The notes under the pieces were generated by a model. That model was not told the DNA's origin. It did not search any database and saw only the letters and a list, made by a program, of their open reading frames with translations. Both the position numbers and the translations under genes were made by a program. From Nostoc linckia FACHB-104 (GTDB taxonomy: Bacteria; Cyanobacteriota; Cyanobacteriia; Cyanobacteriales; Nostocaceae), in assembly GCF_014696615.1 (NCBI RefSeq), contig NZ_JACJQJ010000006.1, positions 62,001 through 126,000 on the forward strand: DNA of 64,000 nt, in the 5' to 3' direction. Numbering within the stretch: the first letter of the stretch is position 1; each line of letters opens with the position of its first letter. This document shows positions 17,605 through 27,035 of this stretch, piece after piece.

Positions 17605-17907
17605 GTTTTGAACCTCCAGTTACCTCTAATTTTGGCAAATTATGCTTGAAATTCCCGGTGGGAATAACCGTCCAATTTGGTCTGGGAGATGCTACTAAAA
17701 CAATTCAAAATTTAAATTTCTATTTTTAAATTAATCAACTCTAGTGATGATCAGCATTCTGGCTGCTGAGGTTATGTAAAGTGAAAATGCAACATAAATA
17801 TTGTGATTGTGTAATCCGGCATAAGAGTATGGTAATGGTGCATTAATCTCTAGAATTAAAGTGCTTTGGCATAGTTGCTCTAGACATGGAGGGAGGAGAC
17901 TTAAACC
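17605..17907. other. Divergent intergenic region between YkvA and ExbB genes
   Basis: Holds the promoters of two divergent genes. The right edge carries the strong ribosome site GGAGGGAGGAG for exbB. I see no repeat or extra gene. Confidence 0.5.
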
Positions 17908-18681
17908 GTGGATATTTTAGATTTGTTTCAAAAAGGCGGCCCAGCAATGTGGCCTTTGCTGGCGCTGTCGATTTTAGCTTTGAGTGTGATTTTTGAGCGT
18001 CTGTGGTTCTGGCTGCGAATTCTCACTCAAGAAAAAGAAATAGTTGATCGCGTTTTAGATGCTGCTACTGAAAATTGGGAAGTAGCAGCAGATATTGCTA
18101 GACAAGCTACAAATCAACCTATCGGTAGGTTTCTCTATGCTCCCTTAAGATTAGTGAAAAACGATGCAGAAACCTTTCGCTTAGCTTTGGAAGCAACCGC
18201 AGAAGACGAGTTAGCGGGAATGCGGCGAGGAGAAAAGCTTTTAGAAGCTGTCATTGCACTTGCGCCACTTTTGGGATTATTGGGTACAGTTTTAGGTTTG
18301 ATTCAATCTCTACGTTCAATTCGGATTGGTGACTTGGGAACCGAATCTGCAGCTGGGGTAACTACAGGTATTGGTGAATCCCTAATTAGTACAGCCAGTG
18401 GATTAATAGTTGCTATTGTGAGTTTGGTATTCTACCGCCTATTTCAAAGTTTTGTCGTCAACCAAGTCAAGGTTTTTCGCAAAGCCGGGAATGATATGGA
18501 ATTGCTGTACCGTCAGTCACCACCAGATTTGAGTAATACTGCATCAATAATTTTGCGAGAATCTTCACGGGAAAATTTCACACCACCCCGTAAACGTGGT
18601 AGAAACAAGTTTTCTAATTCTGCTGAAGTCTCAGAGCAAACTGATTCATTAGATTCTGAGAATAATCAAAATAATCCGTAG
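17908..18681 (+). CDS. exbB: MotA/TolQ/ExbB proton channel family protein
   Basis: Inner-membrane component of an ExbB-ExbD type proton-driven energiser. It starts with GTG 17908 after a strong GGAGGGAGGAG ribosome site. Three membrane segments are visible: [20 protein letters not shown] (about 12-31), [20 protein letters not shown] (about 111-130), and a third near 154-175. The family core [13 protein letters not shown] is intact. The C-terminal 60 residues are basic and polar. The ExbD/TolR gene follows 100 bases later, so they form an operon. TonB and an outer-membrane receptor are not in the window, so the energised process cannot be named. Confidence 0.9.
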   Translation: MDILDLFQKGGPAMWPLLALSILALSVIFERLWFWLRILTQEKEIVDRVLDAATENWEVAADIARQATNQPIGRFLYAPLRLVKNDAETFRLALEATAEDELAGMRRGEKLLEAVIALAPLLGLLGTVLGLIQSLRSIRIGDLGTESAAGVTTGIGESLISTASGLIVAIVSLVFYRLFQSFVVNQVKVFRKAGNDMELLYRQSPPDLSNTASIILRESSRENFTPPRKRGRNKFSNSAEVSEQTDSLDSENNQNNP

Positions 18682-18781
18682 TTGATAATTCGTAATTCGT
18701 AGTTACCATCGTTAGTAGGTTTTCCTTTAATTACGAATTACGAATTTGTCATTAGACCCATCAAATAGTTACAGAGAAACA

Positions 18782-19453
18782 ATGAAAATTAATTTACATA
18801 CCCCGGTTGAAGAAGTTCAAATTCAACTTATTCCCTTAATTGATGTCGTTTTTTGTATCCTGACATTTTTCTTATTAGCGGCTTTGCAATTCACCCGCCA
18901 AGAAGCAATTAATGCTATTAATCTAGATTTACCCAAAGCTAACACTGGTACATCACCGACTGCAGCACTACAAGGTAATAGCAATATCTTACCTGTAACT
19001 ATTGATGCTGTTGGTCAAACCTATGTGGAAAAACAAATAGTTAGCCGAGACCAATTAGCAGGGATTTTAAAGAATTATGTTCAACAAAACCCTAATGGCG
19101 TTTTGGTACTGAATGCATCGAGGACAGCAACATACAACGATGTTATCTCAACATTAGACTTACTTCGACAAGTAGGAGGCGATCGCGTATCTTTGGGAAT
19201 CATACCAAATCAATCTCAAACACCTACTAATTCCACCCTTCCTGGTATTCCAGCTTTCCCCTCTAACTCCGTTAATCCTGTACCAAATACAGCACCAGCA
19301 CCAGGTATCAATCCCCAAGGTAATATTAATCCTAACTTGCCCGTAAACCCTAATCAAGCTCCTTTACCTACTGCACCTCAAACCGGTCAAGGTATTCAGC
19401 CTGTTCCTAACGCCACAGCACCAGGCAAAACCTCTTCTACTCCTGCAAGATGA
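18782..19453 (+). CDS. exbD: ExbD/TolR biopolymer transport protein
   Basis: Partner of the upstream ExbB protein. A single N-terminal membrane helix (LIPLIDVVFCILTFFLLAAL, about 17-36) carries the proton-path Asp in the family motif PLIDVVF. A periplasmic domain follows (VTIDAVGQTYVEKQIV, then VLNASRTATYNDVISTLDLL). The last 70 or so residues are an unusual Pro/Asn/Ala/Gln-rich tail, not part of the standard fold. I chose ATG 18782; the frame extends upstream to a TTG at 18746, but the ATG gives the usual short cytoplasmic N-terminus. A perfect 17-bp hairpin follows the stop by one base. Confidence 0.88.
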   Translation: MKINLHTPVEEVQIQLIPLIDVVFCILTFFLLAALQFTRQEAINAINLDLPKANTGTSPTAALQGNSNILPVTIDAVGQTYVEKQIVSRDQLAGILKNYVQQNPNGVLVLNASRTATYNDVISTLDLLRQVGGDRVSLGIIPNQSQTPTNSTLPGIPAFPSNSVNPVPNTAPAPGINPQGNINPNLPVNPNQAPLPTAPQTGQGIQPVPNATAPGKTSSTPAR

Positions 19454-19454
19454 T

Positions 19455-19494
19455 ATTAATAGGGTGCGTTACTAAGTTAACGCACCCTATTAAT
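19455..19494 (+). terminator. 17-bp perfect hairpin after exbD
   Basis: Arms ATTAATAGGGTGCGTTA and TAACGCACCCTATTAAT with a six-base loop CTAAGT. It starts two bases after the exbD stop codon. There is no long T-run, so it may act as a 3' stabiliser or be a repeat of the GGTGCGTTA family also seen at 3385-3492, rather than a classical terminator. Confidence 0.55.
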
Positions 19495-20292
19495 TATTAA
19501 GTAGGTATTTGTGCAAAATTAAATCCATAACAAGAATAATTAGGGCACAAAAACAATATATGTAATTAATTATATTTAGGTACTTTACTTATTGTCTCAT
19601 CTGTCACATTTTGAATTTGTAATAATATTTTTTCCATTTCTTTATTAGTATATTGCTGGCTCAGTAGCTGCCATTGTTAATGATGGAACTTTCACGAGCC
19701 GCATATTAAACATAAAAATATTCCAAATAAATTTCACAGAGAGAAAAAAGTCTGCTAACTTAGAAATAATAGGTTAATTTTCAAAGATTTCTCCCAGTAG
19801 ACTGAGTATTTATTCGTCTGTCTTTAGTATTGATGGGGATAAATAAGTTCGTAAGCCAGGATTTTAGTCCTAAAATTTCAGAGACAAACTAACTCGCTGC
19901 GAACTCATCAAAATTAATGACACTGGATATTAAGTTAAAACACATTTATTTTGCATATTTACTCATTAAGATAGCTTATTCTTGAAAAGCAGTCAGTCAC
20001 TAGTGCTGGTTTCCAGAGTTGCATGAAGTGACGTTCTCAATTCAAGCTAAGCCAGTTACCAATGAAGGAATGTGCAAATTAAATGGGTAACAAGTCAATA
20101 CTACTCGGTTAAGCGTTTTGAACTCAAAATAGCTTTTCGGAAAAAGGTTAAAGGTTGTTTCTTTCCCTTTTCCCATTCCCCTTTTTCCCCTCAACTGAAA
20201 AGTATTGGGTAACAGCTTAGTATTTTTGGCTCAAGACTCAGCACTTTTTCATTTCAATTCCTATCGCCATTAGCGTTTTCAGGGTTGTGGCA
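19495..20292. other. Gene-poor gap between exbD and the holin-like gene
   Basis: AT-rich, about 800 bases. I find no supported gene on either strand. A pyrimidine-rich stretch (CCCTTTTCCCATTCCCC) occurs near 20165-20190. Confidence 0.5.
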
Positions 20293-20658
20293 ATGAATGA
20301 AATTTGGAAAGTTTTAATTGTTTGGATAGTGACATCTATCAGTTTATTGATTATTAGCAAGCTACCCTTGGGAGTAGAGATTGATACTCCCGATAAAGCA
20401 TTATTCTCAGCAGCCGTTCTCGGCATTGTAACGGCATTAGTGAGGCCAATTCTCGGACTCGCCTTTGTATTACCAAGCCTCCTCACATTAGATATGTTAT
20501 CTGGCTTATTTACATTTATGGTTGCCGTTGTTTGTTTTAGTATTGCTGCTTGGTTAGTAGAAGGGTTTCGCTTACGATTCGGTATTTGGAGTGCCATATT
20601 AGGATCGTTTGCACTCACTATTATCAACAATTTGATTTACCGATTGTTAGGTGTATAG
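20293..20658 (+). CDS. Phage holin family 4 (PF04020-type) membrane protein
   Basis: A 121-residue protein with four membrane segments: VLIVWIVTSISLLIIS, the FSAAVLGIVTALVRPIL region, a third near 69-92, and FGIWSAILGSFALTIINNLI. The pattern and the LGIVTALVRPIL core fit the small integral-membrane family annotated as phage holin 4_2, common in non-phage settings in cyanobacteria. No phage genes adjoin it, so a lysis role is unlikely and the function is unknown. The start is ATG 20293; a GTG two codons upstream is possible. Confidence 0.8.
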   Translation: MNEIWKVLIVWIVTSISLLIISKLPLGVEIDTPDKALFSAAVLGIVTALVRPILGLAFVLPSLLTLDMLSGLFTFMVAVVCFSIAAWLVEGFRLRFGIWSAILGSFALTIINNLIYRLLGV

Positions 20659-20838
20659 GTGATAAATCTAAAATGAAAAATATTCGTTGAGCAAAATATC
20701 TAGTACACAGTTAATAGTATCCCAGTTTTTTGACTATTGACTGTGCCAATTTGAAATACAAAATGAGAAATGATGGCGATTTATTTGCTCTTAATTTATG
20801 GGCAAATTCAATCTAAAATCTTTATTTAAAACACTCAA

Positions 20839-20862
20839 ACCCCGTAACCTCATGGTCGGGGT
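20839..20862 (-). terminator. Probable terminator of thf1
   Basis: Hairpin ACCCCG (TA bulge) ACC, loop TCAT, GGT CGGGGT. On the minus strand it is followed by TTGAGTGTTTT. It lies 32 bases downstream of the thf1 stop. Confidence 0.5.
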
Positions 20863-20894
20863 CAATCCAAAATTCAAAATAGTTTGACTATAGA

Positions 20895-21602
20895 CTATTC
20901 GTTGGTACTGGGAGGCGCAACAGTAGTAGTTGATTGTTGCTTGCGCTGTTCGCGTTTTTTGCGATCGGCTGAGAGCATATCTGCCATTACTATTAGTGCT
21001 TGTGCTATCTTGTCAAGATTAGATCGGTAAAGATCCAAATCTTTAATGAATTTATCATCAGAGATATGCAAGCCAGTAGCAATATTTTTCAGAGCTTCGT
21101 TACGCTGCTTTTCGTCTTTGACTAATTCAGGATCTGAAATTTCCAATAACGAAAATAAACCAATTGCAAATAAGCGGTTGTATTTAAAGTTAGGATTATT
21201 AGCGATCGCTTGCAATTGCCCTTGCAAGTCAGCATCCCTATCTAAAGTAGTAGTTTGACTAAGCCACGCAATTAAATCATTGACTGGTAAGCTTTTAGCT
21301 ATACCTTGCAATCTTTCAGCATCTTGTCTGTAGCGCTGCTCATTTTGCTCTACAGCCTGACATAAGGCACTAAAAATCGATTCCTTATCCCGTTCTGGTT
21401 GGTAGCCTTGCATAAACCGGTCAAAGGTTGTGACAACGCCCAAGCCATAAATTGGATTGTAGCTAAAATCGACATTTACTGACAGCAGATGCATTTCCAC
21501 CATCAACTCTTCCACTACCCGACGATAAATCGTGTTGATTGGACGGGTGTGAAGAGAGTAGAATGTTCGCTTTGTATCAGAGACAGTACGGACGTTATTC
21601 AC
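20895..21602 (-). CDS. thf1: Thf1/Psb29, photosystem II biogenesis and thylakoid FtsH factor
   Basis: A 235-residue protein that closely matches the Thf1/Psb29 family from its start (MNNVRTVSDTKRTFYSLHTR, then PINTIYRRVVEELMVEMHLL). Thf1 acts at the thylakoid membrane in PSII repair and stabilises FtsH protease complexes. The body is all-helical, with the family's FSYNPIYGLGVVTTFDRFM segment and a C-terminal basic coiled helix (SADRKKREQRKQQ) ending in a Thr/Pro-rich tail. Length is normal. It is divergent from the bilin lyase gene at 21898, with 295 bases between. Confidence 0.93.
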   Translation of the reverse strand: MNNVRTVSDTKRTFYSLHTRPINTIYRRVVEELMVEMHLLSVNVDFSYNPIYGLGVVTTFDRFMQGYQPERDKESIFSALCQAVEQNEQRYRQDAERLQGIAKSLPVNDLIAWLSQTTTLDRDADLQGQLQAIANNPNFKYNRLFAIGLFSLLEISDPELVKDEKQRNEALKNIATGLHISDDKFIKDLDLYRSNLDKIAQALIVMADMLSADRKKREQRKQQSTTTVAPPSTNE

Positions 21603-21897
21603 AAAGAAAATGTTAAGGGCGACGTGTTTTTATTCTCTCGCTTAAAGTCTACTTTGCCAAGTTCGGGTTTCCACTAGCGAGTAAGTGGTTTACAATATTT
21701 TTACATTATTAACTCTACTTTACATTTTCATCCTTGTGTTGGCTTTTATCTAAAGCCATCAGACAGTGCTGATGAAAATTTTTACATACAAGTATGACAA
21801 AAAAATAAGCAGTAAAAATAAACCTTGGCTTCAATACAGATATTTTTACTTAAAATCAGGCTAAAAATACTATCTTTAACGGTTTATCACAAAATTT

Positions 21898-22494
21898 ATG
21901 AGTTTCTCTCCCGAGTTAATGGCTTTAGGTCAGTACCTAGCTGGTGAATTTGATAATAAAGAACAAGCCATTGCCGATCCTGTTTGGTATGTCCACCTAC
22001 GTATGTGGCAAAGACCAATCAATTTATTCTCAGAAGACAGTATTACTTTGTTTGCGGAACAAGCAAATATCATCAATCTCGATCATCCTTACCGCCAGAG
22101 GATTATGCGCTTACAGCCAGGGCATAACTCTGATGCACCTGTAAAAGTACAATACTATATGCTTAAATATCCTGACCTTTTAAAGGGTGGAGGTCGCAAT
22201 CCAGCTTTACTTAATACATTAACAGCCAGCCAATTAGATTTATTACCAGGCTGTGTTCTTTCCGTTACTCAGCAAATAATAGCTCCTAACTGCTATAAGT
22301 TTGCTGCTACCCCACTGCCAAATACTAATTGCAGCTTTACCTATATGGGTAACACCATATATGTTTCCTTAGGTTTTGAAGCCTCTGCAACAGAATTTCA
22401 CAGTTACGATAAAGGAATTGACCCAGCAACCAAAAAAGCTACCTGGGGAGCTATTTTAGGCCCTTATCGCTACACTAAGCGAGAGCAGTACTGA
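21898..22494 (+). CDS. CpcT/CpeT-family phycobiliprotein bilin lyase
   Basis: A 198-residue protein of the CpcT/CpeT family, which attaches phycocyanobilin (or phycoerythrobilin) to Cys-153-type sites of phycobiliprotein beta subunits. Typical segments: LAGEFDNKEQAIADPVWYVH at the N-terminus, YRQRIMRLQPG, LPGCVLSV, and the C-terminal ATWGAILGPYRYTKR. Length fits the family (about 200). Heterocystous cyanobacteria carry several paralogues, so I cannot tell whether this is the main CpcT or a second copy. No phycobilisome structural genes adjoin it. Confidence 0.87.
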   Translation: MSFSPELMALGQYLAGEFDNKEQAIADPVWYVHLRMWQRPINLFSEDSITLFAEQANIINLDHPYRQRIMRLQPGHNSDAPVKVQYYMLKYPDLLKGGGRNPALLNTLTASQLDLLPGCVLSVTQQIIAPNCYKFAATPLPNTNCSFTYMGNTIYVSLGFEASATEFHSYDKGIDPATKKATWGAILGPYRYTKREQY

Positions 22495-22607
22495 GTGGTG
22501 ACTACTAAGGAAGAAGTAACATAACAGGTAATTTGATTTACCCTTGTTACCTTCGGTTTAACAAATTTCTCCAACTCAGTACTTATTACTCATAACTCAA
22601 CACTGTT

Positions 22608-22976
22608 TTAACTAGCGATGCTCCGAGGTACACCTTCTAAAGCTTCTTCTTCTGTTTCAAAGATTTCAAACACAGTATCCATCATCGTCACTTCAAAGAC
22701 AAGTTTGGCTTCTGTATGTACGTTACAGATGCGGAAACTGCCTTTAAGTTTATCAGCATCACGCATACCAGCTACTAAAGAAGTTAGTCCAGAACTATCA
22801 ATAAAGTTGACCTGACTAAGATTCACTACTACATGGCGACTGAGTTTGGAAATGCATTCCTGTAACTTCAGGCGAAATTGCCAGGCGGTGGTGATATCCA
22901 AGCGCCCTGTCGGTGCCAAGACAATAACGGTGTTACCATCCTGGGTTATATAGGTTTTTTGCTCTATCTGAATCAC
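22608..22976 (-). CDS. STAS-domain anti-sigma-factor antagonist-like protein
   Basis: A 122-residue single STAS domain. The phosphorylatable-serine motif VNFIDSSGLTSLV is intact at about 60-72, and the N-terminal strand VIVLAPTGRLDITTAWQF is typical. Proteins of this class bind anti-sigma factors or act in partner-switching regulation. No kinase, phosphatase or sigma gene adjoins it here, so its partner is unknown. Confidence 0.88.
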   Translation of the reverse strand: MIQIEQKTYITQDGNTVIVLAPTGRLDITTAWQFRLKLQECISKLSRHVVVNLSQVNFIDSSGLTSLVAGMRDADKLKGSFRICNVHTEAKLVFEVTMMDTVFEIFETEEEALEGVPRSIAS

Positions 22977-23368
22977 TTAGCCTCCCTGTGGCAGTCTTTT
23001 CAGAGTTAACTACGTATTTAAAGCTGTTATTGGCGAGTCAAAAGACTTACTTGTTTGGGACTTTTGTTCCATTACTGGCGCGATGCCAGCGAATTAGTAA
23101 ATTAATTGACTCACCACTAACAGAAAAATTTAATCCTGTACTTGAGATTAACAAGCAACAGCTAAAAATGTCACCTGTTTTTACTAGGTGGTTATCTTTA
23201 GTAGTTTAACTCACTAAAATGGTGCTGAGTGTCCAGATACACGTCTTGCGTTCAGAAAAGAGGCAAATAGCTGCATCAAAGATGCCAAGCGCTAAATACC
23301 GACTCTCTTCGTTAATTTTTGGAGATTGATACCTGAGAGTTACACAGAGAACAACAACTCTTCAACCC
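22977..23368. other. Intergenic gap between the STAS gene and hemF
   Basis: About 390 bases. A plus-strand ORF from GTG 22988 (73 codons) lies here but has no ribosome site and no recognisable features, so I do not call it. Nothing else is supported. Confidence 0.5.
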
Positions 23369-24421
23369 TTAATCTGCAGTATGATTGGGTGCCCAATTTA
23401 TCCAATCTTGAGGCTTGAGGAAAGTTTCGTACAATTCGGCTTCTGGTGTATTGTCTTCTGGTTGATACCCGTACTCCCAACGCACCAAAGGTGGTAGCGA
23501 CATGAGAATCGATTCTGTACGTCCATTGGTTTGAAGTCCAAAAATTGTACCTCGGTCGTAAACCAAATTAAATTCTACGTATCTTCCCCGGCGATAGAGT
23601 TGGAAATTACGTTCGCGATCGCCATACTCTATGCCATTACGCCGTTCTACAATCGGTACGTAAGCAGGTAAAAAGGCTGCACCACAATCTTGTACTAAGG
23701 CAAACAATTCCTCCCAAGTTCTTTGTGGCAAATTTCCTACCTGGTTACTATAAATAGCTGCTTCCCCATTCGGGTTAGGGCCTCGATATAAAGCACCTTG
23801 GCCATCTTGATAATCCAAAAATAGACCGCCTACACCTCTTGTCTCATTACGATGCTTGAGGTAGAAATATTCGTCACACCAACGCTTGAATACAGGGTAA
23901 TACTCTGGGTGATGTTGATCGCAAGCTTGCTTCAGTGTTTTATGGAAATGCTGAGCATCTTCAGCAAAGGGATAGTAAGGTGTTAAATCTGCACCACCAC
24001 CAAACCACCACACTGGGCCAGCCTCAAAATAGCGATAATTTAAATGGACAGTTGGTACATAGGGGTTACGCGGGTGTAATACTAGGGAAGTTCCTGTGGC
24101 ATAAAAACTATGGCCAGCAGCTTCCGGACGTTGAGCCAAAATGGAAGGTGGTAAATGTGAACCCCAAACTTCAGAAAAATTTACACCAGCCTGTTCAAAT
24201 ATTGCACCATCACGCAGAACACGCGATCGCCCTCCACCACCTTCTGGCCGTTCCCAACTATCTTCTTGAAAATTAGCTACACCATCTAAATCCGCCAAAG
24301 CTTGAGTAATTTGGTCTTGTAGCTGTTTCATAAACTGACTGACTCTAAGTTTCGCGTCAGTTGCTGGGAGAAACTTAGATGAGTCTACGGCCAAAGTAGG
24401 GGTTTGCGAGTTGATCAACAT
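23369..24421 (-). CDS. hemF: Oxygen-dependent coproporphyrinogen III oxidase
   Basis: Catalyses oxidative decarboxylation of coproporphyrinogen III to protoporphyrinogen IX in heme and chlorophyll synthesis. Length (350 aa) and sequence fit the family: [20 protein letters not shown] near 61-80, [32 protein letters not shown], and the C-terminal [18 protein letters not shown] with [11 protein letters not shown]. The N-terminus, starting [10 protein letters not shown], is the usual cyanobacterial one. It stands as a single gene. Confidence 0.95.
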   Translation of the reverse strand: MLINSQTPTLAVDSSKFLPATDAKLRVSQFMKQLQDQITQALADLDGVANFQEDSWERPEGGGGRSRVLRDGAIFEQAGVNFSEVWGSHLPPSILAQRPEAAGHSFYATGTSLVLHPRNPYVPTVHLNYRYFEAGPVWWFGGGADLTPYYPFAEDAQHFHKTLKQACDQHHPEYYPVFKRWCDEYFYLKHRNETRGVGGLFLDYQDGQGALYRGPNPNGEAAIYSNQVGNLPQRTWEELFALVQDCGAAFLPAYVPIVERRNGIEYGDRERNFQLYRRGRYVEFNLVYDRGTIFGLQTNGRTESILMSLPPLVRWEYGYQPEDNTPEAELYETFLKPQDWINWAPNHTAD

Positions 24422-25013
24422 AGATTCCCGAACCTAAATTACAATTTCCAGAAAATCAGAAACTTTTTAATTAAAATTTCTGAACAAACACTAGGTTAAA
24501 ATTTGTTTTTTTCTTACTTGTCAAGCATTTATACGATTGATTAGCAAGACTAGAGTTATTGTCCCTCAAATGCGTATAGGCTTGTATATTGACGAAAGTT
24601 TTTTTTTGAATTTTTTTGATGACAACATCTGGTATTTACACAAGACTCTGGCGCATTAGTTTCAAGCACTCTCAACCTTGAAAGCTCTAATGTTGTGGCT
24701 GGAATGCTGAACAATAGAGCACCTAATCCCAAATTTTGCTCCACAAGGCGAGCGTGTAATCTCTCTATCATCGTACTAGCGTCTGCAACCTATGGGGCTT
24801 GCTATGTTTAGGGCAATTTTGAGAAAGTTTGAATGAAAAGTGCTGAGTGCAAAACTTCCACGCAGCATCAGCTATACCAGGAACCATCACAGTTCTGAGT
24901 ATCTAGTTATTGCTGCAATATCCCACTGAGTACTGATTTTGAGTCAAGGGCTAACCACAATTGCCCACTATGCCAGAGTTCCCAGAAAGTCTGTAGCTAG
25001 GAGGATTAGGCAA
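24422..25013. other. Intergenic gap upstream of hemF and of the SRPBCC gene
   Basis: Nearly 600 bases holding promoters of divergent genes. A minus-strand ORF at 24556-24771 has no ribosome site or recognisable family and is not called. Confidence 0.5.
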
Positions 25014-25538
25014 ATGCGAAGTTGTTTATCCAAATTTATCCATCAGAAACGTCGCCGATTTTGCGCTTCGTTGGTGCGGACATATCGAGAGATTAGTTCT
25101 GCGTCTGTAGATGAACTTTGGCAACAGGTGGTAAACTTCACAGACGTTTCTTGGCACCCTTTACTTAAAAGTACAAATGTACCTTATGGCTTAGTACCCA
25201 AGCCAGGCTTAATTTTCCAGGCAGTAACTCGGTTTTCGCCAATTCCAATTCGGATTTTTGTCGAACGTGTCAATCCCAGAGAAATGTTGAGTATCAGAGT
25301 TTTGGCCCTGCCTGGGATTGAGGAACGCATAACTTACCGAGTAGAGTCAACGGTGTGTGGTACTTGTTTATCTTATTCTGTGACACTACGTGGTTGGTTG
25401 TCACCCCTAATTTGGTCTTTGTCTCGTCCTTATGTTGATCGCGTGGCTCGTTCTTTAGTGGAAACAGTCGAAAAAGCAGCATTACAGGCAGTTTCTAGCC
25501 AGAAAAAGTCCATTAATGACAGTTGTTTTGATTTTTAG
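25014..25538 (+). CDS. SRPBCC (START/Bet v1-like) family protein
   Basis: A 174-residue protein. I chose ATG 25014 because AGGAGG lies nine bases upstream; the frame extends back to a TTG at 24939 but that region would include the ribosome site. The core (YREISSASVDELWQQVVNFT, then DVSWHPLLKSTNVP) resembles polyketide-cyclase/SRPBCC proteins, with later strands FVERVNPREMLSIRVLALPG and a C-terminal helix (DRVARSLVETVEKAALQAV). Ligand and function are unknown. Confidence 0.7.
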   Translation: MRSCLSKFIHQKRRRFCASLVRTYREISSASVDELWQQVVNFTDVSWHPLLKSTNVPYGLVPKPGLIFQAVTRFSPIPIRIFVERVNPREMLSIRVLALPGIEERITYRVESTVCGTCLSYSVTLRGWLSPLIWSLSRPYVDRVARSLVETVEKAALQAVSSQKKSINDSCFDF

Positions 25539-25767
25539 GGATTAGGCAATGGGTAATGGGTGATGGGGGATGAGGAAATCAAACATAACAAATGGCAAAA
25601 ACTAATTGAGTAATCCATCAACAAACTGAATAATTACTATCGATAAATTATGTATTTTTTTTAAGATTTATTACAGCGATCGCAGCACAATTAAGGTATC
25701 CAGTTACTAGTTAAGATACTTGCCACAAATGGATTTCTTCTTTTTGAAATTTAAATTTTGAATTTTT

Positions 25768-26838
25768 ATGTACGATGTTCTCGATGCTCGCTCGGTGTTA
25801 GATGTATTGCGACCAGTTCAAGACCCAGAACTACAAAAGAGTCTGGTAGAACTGAATATGATTCGCAACGTCAAAATTGATGGTGGCAAGGTTAGTTTCA
25901 CTTTAGTGTTAACCACACCCGCCTGCCCTTTACGGGAGTTTATTGTTGAAGACTGTCAAAAGGCTGTGAAAAAACTCCCTGGGGTTATAGATGTTGCTAT
26001 CGAAGTCACAGCAGAAACACCCCAGCAAAAAAGCTTACCTGATCGCACTGGTATCACTGGGGTAAAAAATATTATTGCGATTTCTAGTGGCAAAGGTGGC
26101 GTGGGTAAAAGTACTGTCGCTGTTAATGTTGCAGTTGCGTTAGCACAAACAGGGGCAAAAGTTGGCTTACTTGATGCTGATATCTACGGCCCCAATGATC
26201 CCACAATGTTGGGACTGAGTGATGCCCAAATTACAGTGCGTCCTGGTGAAAAAGGTGAAATCCTGGAACCAGCTTTTAATCACGGCGTTAAATTAGTCTC
26301 TATGGGCTTTTTAATTGACAGGGATCAGCCAGTGATTTGGCGAGGGCCAATGTTAAATGGAGTCATCCGCCAATTTCTCTATCAAGTGGAATGGGGCGAA
26401 TTAGATTATTTAATTGTAGATATGCCACCTGGAACAGGGGATGCTCAGTTAACTTTAGCCCAAGCCGTACCGATGGCAGGGGCAGTAATTGTTACTACAC
26501 CCCAAAATGTTGCTCTCTTAGATTCACGTAAAGGATTGCGGATGTTCCAGCAGATGAACGTCCCAGTACTAGGAATTGTGGAAAATATGAGCTATTTTAT
26601 TCCTCCAGATATGCCAGATAAACAGTACGATATCTTTGGTTCTGGCGGTGGCGAAAAAACCGCAGCCGAATTGGGAGTGCCATTGTTAGGATGTGTACCC
26701 CTGGAGATATCTACAAGAATTGGTGGTGATAGCGGCGTACCGATTGTAGTAGCCGAACCAAATTCTGCTTCTGCAAAAGCACTAAGTGCGATCGCCCTAT
26801 CCATCGCTGGTAAAGTATCAGTTGCAGCATTGACATAA
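25768..26838 (+). CDS. mrp: Mrp/NBP35-family iron-sulfur carrier ATPase
   Basis: A 356-residue protein with an N-terminal MIP18/DUF59 domain (about 1-85) and a P-loop ATPase domain. The deviant Walker A motif SSGKGGVGKST occurs at about 106-116, and VDMPPGTGDAQLTL further on. Mrp proteins load and transfer Fe-S clusters. The CxxC usually found after ENMS in Mrp/ApbC is absent: the segment reads ENMSYFIPPDMPDKQYDIFG. This resembles the chloroplast HCF101 arrangement, so cluster ligation may differ. It is a single gene with AT-rich flanks. Confidence 0.92.
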   Translation: MYDVLDARSVLDVLRPVQDPELQKSLVELNMIRNVKIDGGKVSFTLVLTTPACPLREFIVEDCQKAVKKLPGVIDVAIEVTAETPQQKSLPDRTGITGVKNIIAISSGKGGVGKSTVAVNVAVALAQTGAKVGLLDADIYGPNDPTMLGLSDAQITVRPGEKGEILEPAFNHGVKLVSMGFLIDRDQPVIWRGPMLNGVIRQFLYQVEWGELDYLIVDMPPGTGDAQLTLAQAVPMAGAVIVTTPQNVALLDSRKGLRMFQQMNVPVLGIVENMSYFIPPDMPDKQYDIFGSGGGEKTAAELGVPLLGCVPLEISTRIGGDSGVPIVVAEPNSASAKALSAIALSIAGKVSVAALT

Positions 26839-26884
26839 GAATTACAATTTCGTCTGGTTCCTGGGCTACAGCCTAGGAATACAG

Positions 26885-26992
26885 ATTTTAGTAGGCAAAG
26901 TCAAAGCTGAAGTAGTAAGTATGAAGTATAAAATAAATACATATCTAGCTGGTAATTCCTAGCTTCTACTTAACACTTCATACTTCATTTAG
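26885..26992. repeat. Imperfect inverted repeat upstream of rodA
   Basis: AAGTATGAAGTATAAA on the left and TTCATACTTCAT on the right, with an inner pair AGCTGGTAATTCCTAGCT. The AAGTATGAAG/CTTCATACTTC motif recurs at 28705-28754 and 45782-45804, so it is a dispersed intergenic repeat. Confidence 0.5.
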
Positions 26993-27035
26993 TCACTAAA
27001 TTTAAAATTTAACAGTTAAAGTCTAAACTCACACA

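Noticed and set aside
20293-20658. Holin annotation as a sign of prophage
   Set aside because: No other phage gene is in the window, and this membrane family is widespread outside phages.
22988-23209. 73-codon plus-strand ORF from GTG between the STAS gene and hemF
   Set aside because: No ribosome site, weak start, no recognisable domain; may be a chance frame.
24556-24771. 71-codon minus-strand ORF upstream of hemF
   Set aside because: No ribosome site and composition unlike a natural protein in its second half.
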